64,000 bases of DNA from Quillaja saponaria. Taxonomy: Eukaryota > Streptophyta > Magnoliopsida > Fabales > Quillajaceae. The translations under genes were made by a program, and so were the position numbers. Shown here piece by piece: positions 25,201 through 34,457 of this stretch. The notes beneath the pieces are model-generated. The model made no database searches. It worked only from the letters and a program-made list of their open reading frames with translations, and had not been told where the DNA came from. Location of the stretch: contig CM055605.1 in NCBI GenBank assembly GCA_029379385.1, positions 9,769,001-9,833,000 on the forward strand, written 5' to 3'. Numbering within the stretch: the first letter of the stretch is position 1; each line of letters opens with the position of its first letter.

Positions 25201-27345
25201 CTTCAATCTAAATTATTTTTTATTTTTATTCTTTTGATAGAAAAAGAAAATTGTACTAAGATAGAATTGAAGTACAATCAGGAGAACAACTAGACAGGAA
25301 AAAAAAAAACAAAAGAAAATGGCAGGCTTAATACAAAAGAGCACTTCACGTTGCATGTTAACTAAAGAAACACCATGAAATGCTCCCGAAACAAAACACC
25401 ATAGAGAAGCATGAAAAACAATCTTATCCCAAAAAAGAGGAAATAGGAGATAATAGTTATGAAAAATTTGGGCATTACGTTCCAACCATACTCCCAAAAT
25501 CAATGAAGAGAAAGCACAAACACTTCACATCCTTATTTATCCCTGAGTGCTGGTAACAAGTCATCAAGTAGATGGGAAAACCCAAGAGATGTTGAAGATA
25601 TCAAAAAGCCTGCACCATAACTTCCAAACCATAGAACAATGTAAAAAAAGATGTTCATTAGTCTCATTATGCCGGAAACACATAACACAAACATCAGGGG
25701 TTAATGCCTTTGAAGGTCTCCACACTATTAAGAACTGCAGTCCAAACAAAAGCCTTAACCTTTGACGGAACCTTAGCCTTCTAAATAAATTTATGGAGGG
25801 AAAAAGATGAAGGGTTTGGAAATATGCCTGTCAGGGATGTCCAAGAAGTGATAAGAGTATAAGACGCAAGGAGTGGTCAACAACCTAGTGAGATCAAAAA
25901 CCTCTGTTTCAATTAGCCCTCTAAAGAAATAAAAATTCCAAGATATCCTCAATCTCCAAAAAATAAAATGAAGAAATAGGACTAAGCTTCAGTCTAATTC
26001 TAGTCTGCAATATCAAACATGCAGAGTTTCCCTTCACATTTACACATTACAAATAAATTGGTTGTGAACAATACTCAGCTTATGATTATAATCACTAGAC
26101 GTTTATAATTTACAATAGGTTTCCAAAGCATTCACTTTTTCCCGAACTACGTATTGTTAGATCAATCAACTTTTCCTAAGCTACTTTTTTTATTATTATT
26201 TCAAAAAAAAAAATACATTGCTTCCTCAGGCTCATCCACAAAAGAAACTCATGATTATAATTACTTTGACGTTTATAATTTATTTGCAATAGGTTTCCAA
26301 AGCATTCACTTTTTCCCGAACTACCCATTGTTAGATCAAAGCAATTTTTCCTCAGCTACTTTTTTTTCGTTTTTTTATTAAAAGAAAAAACGTTGCTTCC
26401 TCATCCTCAAAATAAAACATCTAGATAGAGCAAAGGAATCAAAAATCAGAATATTCTAGCCAAGAGTGACTTGATAACTAGGTTGATGATGACCTAAATG
26501 CACATTGAAATCAGCATGAAGCAAAATCCTCAAAAGAACCCACAAATTAATGCTCTCACTGCATAAATTCTTTCAATAATACAAGAATAAAGTATTCAAA
26601 ACCTTAGGATTTGTTCCAAAGTAAGCCTCCCCTCGTTGCTCTGCATCTCAGACTGAACTGACCCATAACATCTGTCCATTACAAGACAAATACTACCTTG
26701 CATCCTCATTGCCCCATGAAATGTACACACATTTCTGCACCACATTGAAGCACGTCGCAAATTCTCTATCTGCCCCTGTACCCAATCTAAATCCATATCC
26801 TCTCCCACCACCACCTTCTTCACTGCCACACGGTGGCGGCATCTTCCAGTGCCGCTGCTGCCAATCACAGCAGTCCACATTTCAACACCAGAACGTCTTC
26901 CCTCTCCTATTAGCTTCAACAATTTCAAATCCTGGTGTAGCCCAACCTCGATCACCGGCCCACATGCTCCCGAGATCGAAGTTTGAGATCCTCGGCTACA
27001 CCTTCGGCGCGACGTCGAGTCCTCATCATTGTCCCCATCTTCATCATCTTCGTCACCACCATCCTCATCGTCATCAGTATAGTCGCAGTCGAAATTCGAA
27101 ACAGAAGTATTAGCAGCCGAGTGAATAAGAGCAAGCACAGCATAGTTCTTGCGCAGAGCCTGAACAGAGTTCCCTACCACAGACACATGGCGACACTTCG
27201 GACAGGGCAAGGTTGTATCGGTGGAAGTCGAGAACATTCTCGATAGACACTCTTTGCAAAACCCATGTCCACATTCAAGCAAAAGTGGAACTCTCTCTTC
27301 CTCGTTGTACCGCGTTTGGCAAACGGAACAACAGGGGACCTTCAT
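13369..27345 (-). CDS. KEG: KEG (KEEP ON GOING) RING E3 ubiquitin ligase with kinase, ankyrin and HERC2-like repeats
   Basis: KEG is a trans-Golgi/early-endosome E3 that keeps ABA signalling low by targeting factors such as ABI5. Sixteen exons: 27345-26603, 24036-23674, 23578-23348, 23190-23068, 22982-22646, 22561-22404, 20686-20529, 19952-19831, 19704-19570, 17330-17206, 16995-16891, 16782-16549, 15983-15650, 15547-15359, 15241-14936, 14607-13369. They sum to 4902 bases and 1633 aa (Arabidopsis about 1625), and all phases agree. The RING-HC uses C6, C9, C25, H27, C30, C33, C48 and C51. An acidic D/E run follows (about 87-109). In the kinase, the glycine loop is at about 145-155, AVKK at 174-177, CMN (267-269) stands in place of HRD and DYG (287-289) in place of DFG. 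Ankyrin repeats cover about 490-830 and tandem HERC2-like repeats about 868-1633. Intron 10 is GC-AG. The unusual catalytic-loop residues are as I recall for the family, not damage. The gene looks intact. Confidence 0.97.
16182..16220. repeat. C23/A16 homopolymer block in KEG intron 12
   Basis: Twenty-three consecutive C are followed directly by sixteen A. On the transcribed strand this is T16 then G23, so the pre-mRNA carries a long G run inside the intron. Such runs are unstable and hard to sequence, so exact lengths should be treated with caution. Confidence 0.85.
17204..17205 (-). other. GC splice donor of KEG intron 10
   Basis: Exon 10 ends AAC CAT AG and is followed by GCAAGTAG; exon 11 starts after TTGACAG with T GGC AAG. 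Joining gives AGT GGC AAG ACA (Ser-Gly-Lys-Thr), the family sequence, and restores frame. The one GT four bases on would break frame. The strong AG|GCAAGT consensus supports a true GC-AG intron. Confidence 0.85.
20915..21463. mobile_element. small inverted-repeat element with internal duplication, KEG intron 6
   Basis: Perfect 12-base terminal inverted repeats (GTTATTAAAGGT at 20917-20928, its complement at 21451-21462) flank a locally GC-richer body in an AT-rich intron. The body contains two copies of a ~195-base unit (about 20918-21114 and 21116-21305), each with the TACCCCTCAGG...AAGGCTCATTCAC segment and a T-tract. There is no coding capacity. It fits a non-autonomous DNA transposon of the AGGC-rich kind common in plant introns; I could not define a convincing target duplication, so the superfamily is left open. 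Confidence 0.55.
24404..24534. repeat. tandem duplication, ~67-bp unit, KEG intron 1
   Basis: Two adjacent copies (about 24404-24470 and 24471-24534) share CTTTTATGCCACTTCATT, ATGAACATT, CCCTCTAGGCC and CTACTATAAT with small differences. There is no coding role. Confidence 0.75.
25213..25960 (-). mobile_element. LINE (non-LTR retrotransposon) 3' end fragment in KEG intron 1
   Basis: Same strand as KEG. Minus-strand frames between 25960 and 25213 match the reverse-transcriptase zinc-binding region and tail of plant L1-type LINEs. Visible are KALTPDVCVMCFRHNET...HLFLHC followed by WKLWCRLFDIF (25749-25564), then a frame with VWLERNAQIFH and WDKIVFHASLWC (25503-25213). Stops and frame changes separate the pieces, and the 5' part (endonuclease, most of the reverse transcriptase) is absent, as in typical 5'-truncated insertions. 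The element ends near 25213 in an A-rich minus-strand tail. Confidence 0.75.
26080..26405. repeat. tandem duplication, ~170-bp unit, KEG intron 1
   Basis: Two copies offset by 170 bases share CAATAGGTTTCCAAAGCATT, CACTTTTTCCCGAACTAC, ATTGTTAGATCAA and a T-tract followed by TTGCTTCCTCA. Copy divergence suggests an old duplication. Confidence 0.8.
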
Positions 27346-27660
27346 TTCCTAACCTTCAAACTTTCAAACCCACAATTTTCCGGGAAAATTAAAACCAATA
27401 ACTGCGAAACCCAGAAATGGATTTAATCGACAATTGAGCTCAAAGGATCTTTGAAGTTAAAAAGAGGTAGAAATGGTAGATCCATAAATGAATAAAGGAG
27501 AGAACTTGAAAGAAAATTAAGCAAAGAAAGGAATGATCAATTAAGCTAATAATGAAAATAAATCTAGAGAGAGAAAGGGTTTTAGAGAGAGAGAAAATGG
27601 GGATGGAGAGAGAGGTAGTAGAAGAAGAAAGGAAGAAGCAGCTTGTGACTTGTGAGGAAT
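27346..27660 (-). promoter_or_regulatory. KEG 5' leader and proximal promoter
   Basis: Upstream of the KEG ATG the minus strand is pyrimidine-rich (TCTCTCTC and CTTCTTC runs, about 27640-27545), the usual composition of plant leaders. The ATG context on the minus strand is AAATGAAGG. I do not see a clear TATA box at the right distance, as is common for broadly expressed genes. Confidence 0.45.
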
Positions 27661-29682
27661 TATATTCTGTTTTCTTCACCTTTTCTTCCTATGGAATGGT
27701 TCAAATGGAAATGGATAGGTGGGTGGGCTGCCTTGTCAAAACCTTGGACTTCCAAGTTCAAGTTTCAATTACCCAACCCGTTTATTCCGTCTGTTTGGTT
27801 TTTACATTTTTCACTCCCCTTCTATCTGTTCTTCTTCCTACCAATTTGTAAAAAGATCATACAATGTCTATACATGAATGTTTTTAGCTGTATCTCTATA
27901 GTTTGTGTGCTTCATTTGTATACTCTGATTTTTAATGGTAAAAACATGTTTAATAGGAATATATATTTTTAGAGAAAATAAAAACAAGAAGAACAGTAGA
28001 ATAGTTGTTCGTTATATGTAAATAAAAAATTAGCCATTACTTAGTAGTTAGGGTTGGCAATAATATGAATGAAATAATAGTCGATCAGTTATTTTTAGTT
28101 TCTATTTATAGAGTTATCAATAACGAAAGAATTTACTATCGTGGAAGGTAGTGATCTCTCAATTAGTAGTTATAAGGATACTAATAACGGAAGAATTTAT
28201 TATTGTGAAAGGCAATGCTCTCGCAACTAGTTGTTACAAAGATACAAATAACAGAAGAATTTACTATCATGGAAGATGGTGATCTCGATGTAACAGAAAC
28301 GTATCAATTACTGTTTTTGCTTTAGATATAAGGGAATCTAGTGTCGAACTTGAGACTAGAGATAAGAAAGATTTTTATACTCGGGGATGGCAATTAGGCT
28401 GAATTCATGTTGGGCCTAACCCAACCCAACTATAATGGATCTGTATTTGAGTCTTACTTAGGTCTTATACTAGTTTGGGTCTGGATCTAGAGTATTTAAA
28501 TTTTTACCCACTAGGTTTATGATCAATTTTTCAATAAAATCAAAACAAATGTTTGTCAATTTGAAAATTTCATGATTGTTATGATCAAAGGAGTGTATAA
28601 TAAGTATAAGACTATATTTTACTCAAGCTCATGTCCATTGAAAATTATTTATATCTTCTTCATCGTCAAAATGGAGAAAATTGTTTTCGTCTTACAATTT
28701 TAATTTTGAGTTTCTAAAATTTTTAATTTTGAGAATGTAACCATGGAAAAATGATTTGGTTTTAATAGTTTTGATATGAGAATTTGATTTTCAAATTAAA
28801 AAATTTAAGAATGTAATGATGAGGACTAATTTGTTGGATACTGGAGATAAAGTATTATAACTATATATAGAATTTTAAATTTATTACTGTAGTACTAACA
28901 ATTATTTAGAAGTGTCTTTTATTTGTTGAAATAGTCATAAATTGAGTTAACATTTATATATATAAGCGGGTTTATAGATCTGGTCTAAGTCCATAAATAT
29001 TCATGAAAATATGGATCTAGATTGGGTAAAAAAAAATTACATCCACAAAAAAAAAAAAATATCAATATTTGTTATATGTTGGGCTCAGATATTAATATAA
29101 GTTGGGTTATCGGGTCAATTTATATTACTCATTTTTCATGTGAATGAATGGATGAATTAGTTTAAATGTTTCTTCCTATTTTTAGTCAATTATGTGATGA
29201 TCTATCTTCTCTCTCTCTCTCACACAAACGTATGTATATATATATACATATATATTATATTGTGTAAAGATGTATAGATTTAAATTTTTTATATACAGGC
29301 ATTTACCAAAAATAAGAAATTGAGAGAGTTTACTTGAATTTATAAAAAAAATTTGTCTAACAAATGAAACTAAATGAGTTGACTAAAAAAGAAAAACAAC
29401 AAAATTTAATTACATAATTTTAAATATTAATCTTCTAAATTTCATATTTTATGGTTAATTTCTATTTATAATTATCAACATTTTAAAGATAATATTTTAA
29501 ATTTATTATTATTATTATTATAAATTTCATGAGAAAATTAATATTATGAATCACTTACAATTATGTTGAATTAGATTTTAATTAGAAAAATAAAGTTTTT
29601 TTTAAAAAAAAAAAAAAAAAGGCCTATGGGCAAGTTCATAAGTCTGATCTTAGAGCTGGGTATATTTAGTAAGTAACGGGTT

Positions 29683-31162
29683 TAAGATGTGTCTCATTTT
29701 TGGGTCCATAATAAGCATGTGTAAATAACATGTTGGGTCAGGCCAAACCCAATCCTTTCTCATTTTTAGTTAGACCCATATACTATTTCACTTGAGTTAT
29801 GTTCGTGGTGATAAAAATGTATTCTACTTACTTGTTGCCATATAGATCAATGTTATAAAACATGAATAATTATATCTTCGTCATCTACCATATACAATCC
29901 GAGCACTATCGCTAGTTGCTACAATTAAAACTATCATAGGCTAGCCATAGTCCACCAAAAATATTAAGTCTTGGTCATTGCACTGATAATTCAATAGAAA
30001 CTTGTGAAAATATAATAATTAGTGGGGAGTTCAATATTTATGCACGAGTTATGTTAAACATTTACTTAAAACAGTTTTTGCATCCTTGTATTGAAAATGA
30101 GGTTACGACAAACCTGTCTTCCAAGATAAAACACATACTTTTCACATTATATGTGATTACAGGACAAAATGTATGCAAAAAATATATATGTAACTGAGAG
30201 AAATAGAAGAAGAATAAAGACATATTCTCATATTATCAAAACTTGTTTGGTTATTATATATCTCAAAGGGTATCTTGTAAAAAGTTGCACTTTTTCATAA
30301 GAGATACAATTCTAACCGTCATCCCTTCATGAAAAAAAAAATCAAAAAAACATGATATTCTGTTTTAAAACCAAAAAACATAACGTTTTGTTTGAAATCA
30401 CAAGATAGATTTTCTATTTTAATAAGATGTGTCTCATTTTTGGGTCCATAATAAGCATGTGTAAATAACATGTTGGGTCAGGCCAGACCCAATCCTTTCT
30501 CATTTTTAGTTAGACCCATATACTATTTCACTTGAGTTATGTTCGTGGTGATAAAAATGTATTCTACTTACTTGTTGCCATATAGATCAATGTTATAAAA
30601 CATGAATAATTATATCTTCGTCATCTACCATATACAATCCAAGCCCTATTGCTAGTTGCTACAATTAAAACTATCATAGGCTAGCCATAGTCTACCAAAA
30701 ATATTAAGTCTTGGTCATTGCACTAATAATTCAAATAGAAACTGGTGAAAAATATAATAATTAGTAGGGAATTCAATATTTATGCACGAGTTATGTTAAA
30801 CATTTACTTAAAACAGTTTTTACATCCTTGTATTGCAAATGAGGTTACGACAAACCTGTCTTCCAAGATAAAACACATACTTTTTACATTATACGTGATT
30901 ACAGGACAAAATGTAGGCAAAAAATATATATGTAACTGAGAGAAATAGAAGAAGAAGAAAGACATATTCTCATATTATCAAAACTTGTTTGGTTATTATA
31001 TATCCCAAAAGGGATCTTGTAAAAAGTTGCACTTGTTCATAAGAGATACAATTCTAACAGTCATCCATTCATGAAAAAAAACAAAAAAAACATGATATTT
31101 TGTTTTAAAACCGAAAAATAAAACGTTTTGTTTTAAATCTCAAGATAGATTTTCTATTTTAA
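29683..31162. repeat. 740-bp tandem duplication (two near-identical copies)
   Basis: Copy 1 (29683-30422) and copy 2 (30423-31162) are offset by exactly 740 bases and almost identical end to end, with only scattered substitutions and one-base indels. Both contain CATGTTGGGTCAGGCC near the start and AGATAGATTTTCTATTTT at the end. The high identity implies a recent event. Neither copy has a recognisable gene. Confidence 0.93.
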
Positions 31163-31548
31163 ACCAAACTGACATAACTTAAACTCATTTTTCTTTTCTT
31201 TTTCAATGTGTATTACAATTTGTTAGTTGCTAATTTCTCACATTAATTTTTCTTATTTATCATTAATTTAACAGTTTAATTCTACTTATTTCTTTAAAAA
31301 TCTTACAAAAACTAATTTTAACACATAGATAATCTCATTCAGATAATAAAATTTCTTCTTCTTTTTTCCATGTGATTTTTGTTTCCTTTCAATGCATCTC
31401 ATATGGCACAATTGACACACTCAATTCCCCATTACATATTAAATCCTATAAAATTTTAACAATTTTTTTTTGGTCGATGTTGGAAAGATTATTTTTTCAT
31501 TAGACAAAGTCAAGATCAATGATGATAAAATTGAGTGCCCTTGCCTTA

Positions 31549-31551
<3 letters not shown>

Positions 31552-31589
<38 letters not shown>
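31552..31589. repeat. (TA)n microsatellite
   Basis: About nineteen uninterrupted TA units; likely polymorphic in length. Confidence 0.9.
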
Positions 31590-31592
<3 letters not shown>

Positions 31593-32195
31593 GTTTATAG
31601 ATCTAGTGCACTCTTACTCTTAGAAAAATAAAAAAATTTATTAATACATATCTAAAATGTAGCTTCTCCTTTCACCAAAAAAAATAAATTATAGCTCCTC
31701 TTTTATATAGGAAAAGTTTTTATCTCTAGAGTGTGACCCTTGTGGCCCATAAATATGACTTTATCATCCTAGGAGAGAGATACAGTAGAAAGGTTTCTCT
31801 ATTTTGTTTTAGTCTATATAATAATTGAGGTATACAAAATAGTCCAAGGTATTAGGTATCCATCATAGCTTAATTGGTACGTTATTAATTGAATCAAATT
31901 CATATAGTAATTAATTAAGGGCCGGACCATGTATAAATTATAATATCACTTCTGCAAGAGGCAAAGATATTTTTGCTCATACAAAAAAATATTCAAAGTT
32001 TGAGAAATAAAAAAGAAAGAGATAAGTATCAAAGATGGAACCAACAACTTTGAAGTGCTAACTAATTGTATGTATAAGAACAAGAAAAATAAGCAAAAAT
32101 AGTTCACATAAAATTAATAAAACAAATACAGGCCGACATAAACAAAATTAAAGTTTTACGCTTCACCGAAGTTAAAAACATCAAATTGGAATTGT

Positions 32196-32555
32196 TCATT
32201 GAATGAGTCCCACAAAGAGGCTGATGAACATGATTCCGGCATGGAATTCGTCGGAGTTTGACAAAGAAACATCAACTGGTACACAATCATCAATACCACC
32301 CCCTCTCCATTGTTGAGTTTGAGCTTTATAATCACCATTTTCAGCACCATTATTAGCTTCCAAATCCATAAATCTTGCTGTATCAGAGTCTTGCCCAGTT
32401 AGTTCCTGCACAAGAGCTCTGAACTTCGAAGCACTAGTCTTAACCTTCATGGGGCTTGAAATGTACACAACTTTAATTCCTTTCTTAGCATCAACCCTTT
32501 TGCTCTGCCTCCTTTTGCACTTCATTTGATTAGTATTAACACCGAGCACATCCAT
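32196..32555 (-). CDS. VQ-motif protein, SIB1/sigma-factor-binding-protein-like (C-terminus probably frameshifted)
   Basis: An intronless frame of 119 residues. The VQ core F-x3-VQ-x-LTG is present as FRALVQELTG near residue 45, preceded by a basic stretch (KCKRRQSKR, DAKKG) and by KVVYISSPMKV, the layout of sigma-factor-binding proteins SIB1/SIB2. Such proteins act in plastid and nucleus and bind WRKY factors (WRKY33 in Arabidopsis) in defence and hormone responses. The last third (from about residue 95) looks unlike the family. An overlapping frame that stops at 32156 encodes a more family-like acidic/aromatic tail, with ASLWDSFNEQFQF and a FNFGEA end. I therefore suspect a one-base frameshift around 32255-32290. 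With that break the protein would still contain the VQ motif. A TATA box lies 73 bases upstream. Confidence 0.75.
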   Translation of the reverse strand: MDVLGVNTNQMKCKRRQSKRVDAKKGIKVVYISSPMKVKTSASKFRALVQELTGQDSDTARFMDLEANNGAENGDYKAQTQQWRGGGIDDCVPVDVSLSNSDEFHAGIMFISLFVGLIQ

Positions 32556-32627
32556 GATCTATGCAAATCAAGCACAATTAATGGCTGCTATATTGGTGGA
32601 TAAGAAAATCCCAACTTGTGCCTAAGG

Positions 32628-32637
32628 TTTATATAAG
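32628..32637 (-). promoter_or_regulatory. TATA box of the VQ gene
   Basis: Minus-strand CTTATATAAA lies about 73 bases before the VQ start codon, which places initiation about 45 bases before the ATG. A short leader and no intron are usual for this family. Confidence 0.6.
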
Positions 32638-33370
32638 GGTACGGAAAATGGATTTTCTTGGTCAAATTATGATTTTCCTGGAAAGTGTGGTTGGATGTTA
32701 TGAGTGGAAGAGAAGGAAAGAAAAATAATGAGCTGTGATGGAGAAAATGGAAAGTTAGAGGAAACTAAAGGATTAGAAGATTCTATTACTAAGACTAAGA
32801 TACTTGGGTGACCCGTTAACTTAATTATGAATATATATTTGTGATACCCAGTAGTTTTGATTGTGGTTTATGTTCAATGTAAGCAGCTAATTTTATAAAG
32901 CACATGCGCAGCCACGGATGACTTTTTTTAAAAAAAAAAATTGGGGTTCACAAAACCTAATTATTAGATAGGCGTGGCAGTTAACTATTGGCTACAAGAT
33001 ATGTAATTGTCCAAGGTGGTCATCATGTGATTTCTAATATATATATATTTTAAAGTTTGTTCCTTTGAATTAAGAGAATTTCATTTTCATAATCAAAATT
33101 CCAAAGGATGAGTACAAGCAGGAAACCACGTCCATAACAAAGCAGAGCCAAGAAGCAACTACAATATTCTATCTAAAACTCTTCATCTATGATGTGAAAA
33201 GCGAGAATTCAATTTTCTACTTGTGATGTGAGAGATTGGTATATATATGTAGAGTGTATATAAATTGTTGTTTTAAGTAGGCTGTAAATTAATTCAAATC
33301 AAATATAAATAATTTTTAGAATTCAAATTTAAATTTAAATTATCAAATTCAAATGTTATAGTATTTAATT

Positions 33371-34457
33371 TGATATTTAATCAAACTATTCAATATTTAT
33401 TAAAAAATAATTTTATAATTATTAAGTTTATATAGTTATAAAATTTATCATTTTAAAATTTTACTGTATCTGATTACTAACCAGAATTGTATTAGTGGTT
33501 AGCCTTCAAATGATGTTGTTTTATAGTTAAAACTATTTGTAATTTTATTTTTTTATGTCTACTTCTCATAATTGTAATTTGTGATGTTAGTTATGTAACT
33601 TTAATATCCACACCACTTCTTTAAATTATGTATTTTTATTTTATTAATATTTTTAAACATGAAATTTTCAAATAAATATCATTTTTTGTAATAAAATCAA
33701 ATGTCGAACTTGAATTCAAATATTTGAATATTTGTCAAATTCAAATATCTTTTTAGATTCGAATAGGTATTCGAGTAGTTGAATTCAAATTCAAATATAA
33801 ATCAATAATAGGGTATTCAAAACTATTCGATTCTAATTCTAACCCTAGTTTGAAGCTATACAAGTGATTTCTAGCTATTATGTTGCATTTTCTGAAAAAA
33901 AAAAAAAATTATAATATCTTCTATCAGCTGGGGTTTAAGAATATTAGAATATTTAATCAACCTATTCAATATTTAAAATAATTTTAAAATTATTAACTTT
34001 ATATAGTTATAAAATTTATTATTTTAAAACTTTTACTTTATTTGATTACTGACCAGAATTATATTAGTAGTTAGCTTTCATATGATGTTGTTTTATAATT
34101 AAAACTATTTGTAATTTTATTTTTTTATGTCTACTTCTCATTATTGTAATTTGTGATGTTAGTTATGTAACTTTAATATCCACACCACATCTTTAAATTA
34201 CATATGTTCGTTCTATTAATATTTTTAAACATGAAATTTTCAAATAAATATCATTTTTTGTAATAAAATCAACTTTCAAACTTAAATTCAAATATTTGAA
34301 TTCAAATTCAAATTCAAATATAAATCAATAATAAGGTATTGGAAGCTATTCGATTCTAATTCCAACCCTACTTTCATGCTATACAAATGATTCTAGCTAT
34401 TATGTTGCATTTTCTTAAAAAACATTATAATATCTTCTATCAGTTGGGAGTTAAGAA
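33371..34457. repeat. imperfect tandem duplication, ~570-bp unit
   Basis: Copies at about 33371-33941 and 33950-34457 are offset by 572 bases. Both run from ATTTAATCAA(A/C)CTATTCAATA through GATGTTAGTTATGTAACTTT and ATATCCACACCAC to TATCTTCTATCAG. Copy 2 has lost part of the ATTCAAAT-rich segment. More diverged than the 740-bp repeat at 29.7 kb, so older. Confidence 0.88.

Larger units (their letters stand above)
27661..32155. other. gene-free, AT-rich repeat region
   Basis: No supported gene. Three stretches (about 28380-28520, 28970-29120 and 29620-29770) contain TTGGG/GGCC-A-AACCCAA motifs typical of non-autonomous plant DNA transposons. They are too degraded to delimit. A clean 740-bp tandem duplication and an AT microsatellite are listed separately. 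Confidence 0.5.

Noticed and set aside
26709..27113. 134-codon plus-strand frame opposite KEG exon 1
   Set aside because: It is the complement of the KEG RING/kinase exon, and its His/Pro-rich composition reflects the antisense of acidic codons.
31858..31920. tRNA-like boxes (TAGCTTAATTGG and GAATCAAATTC)
   Set aside because: Box spacing is too short for a pol III promoter and no fold is apparent.
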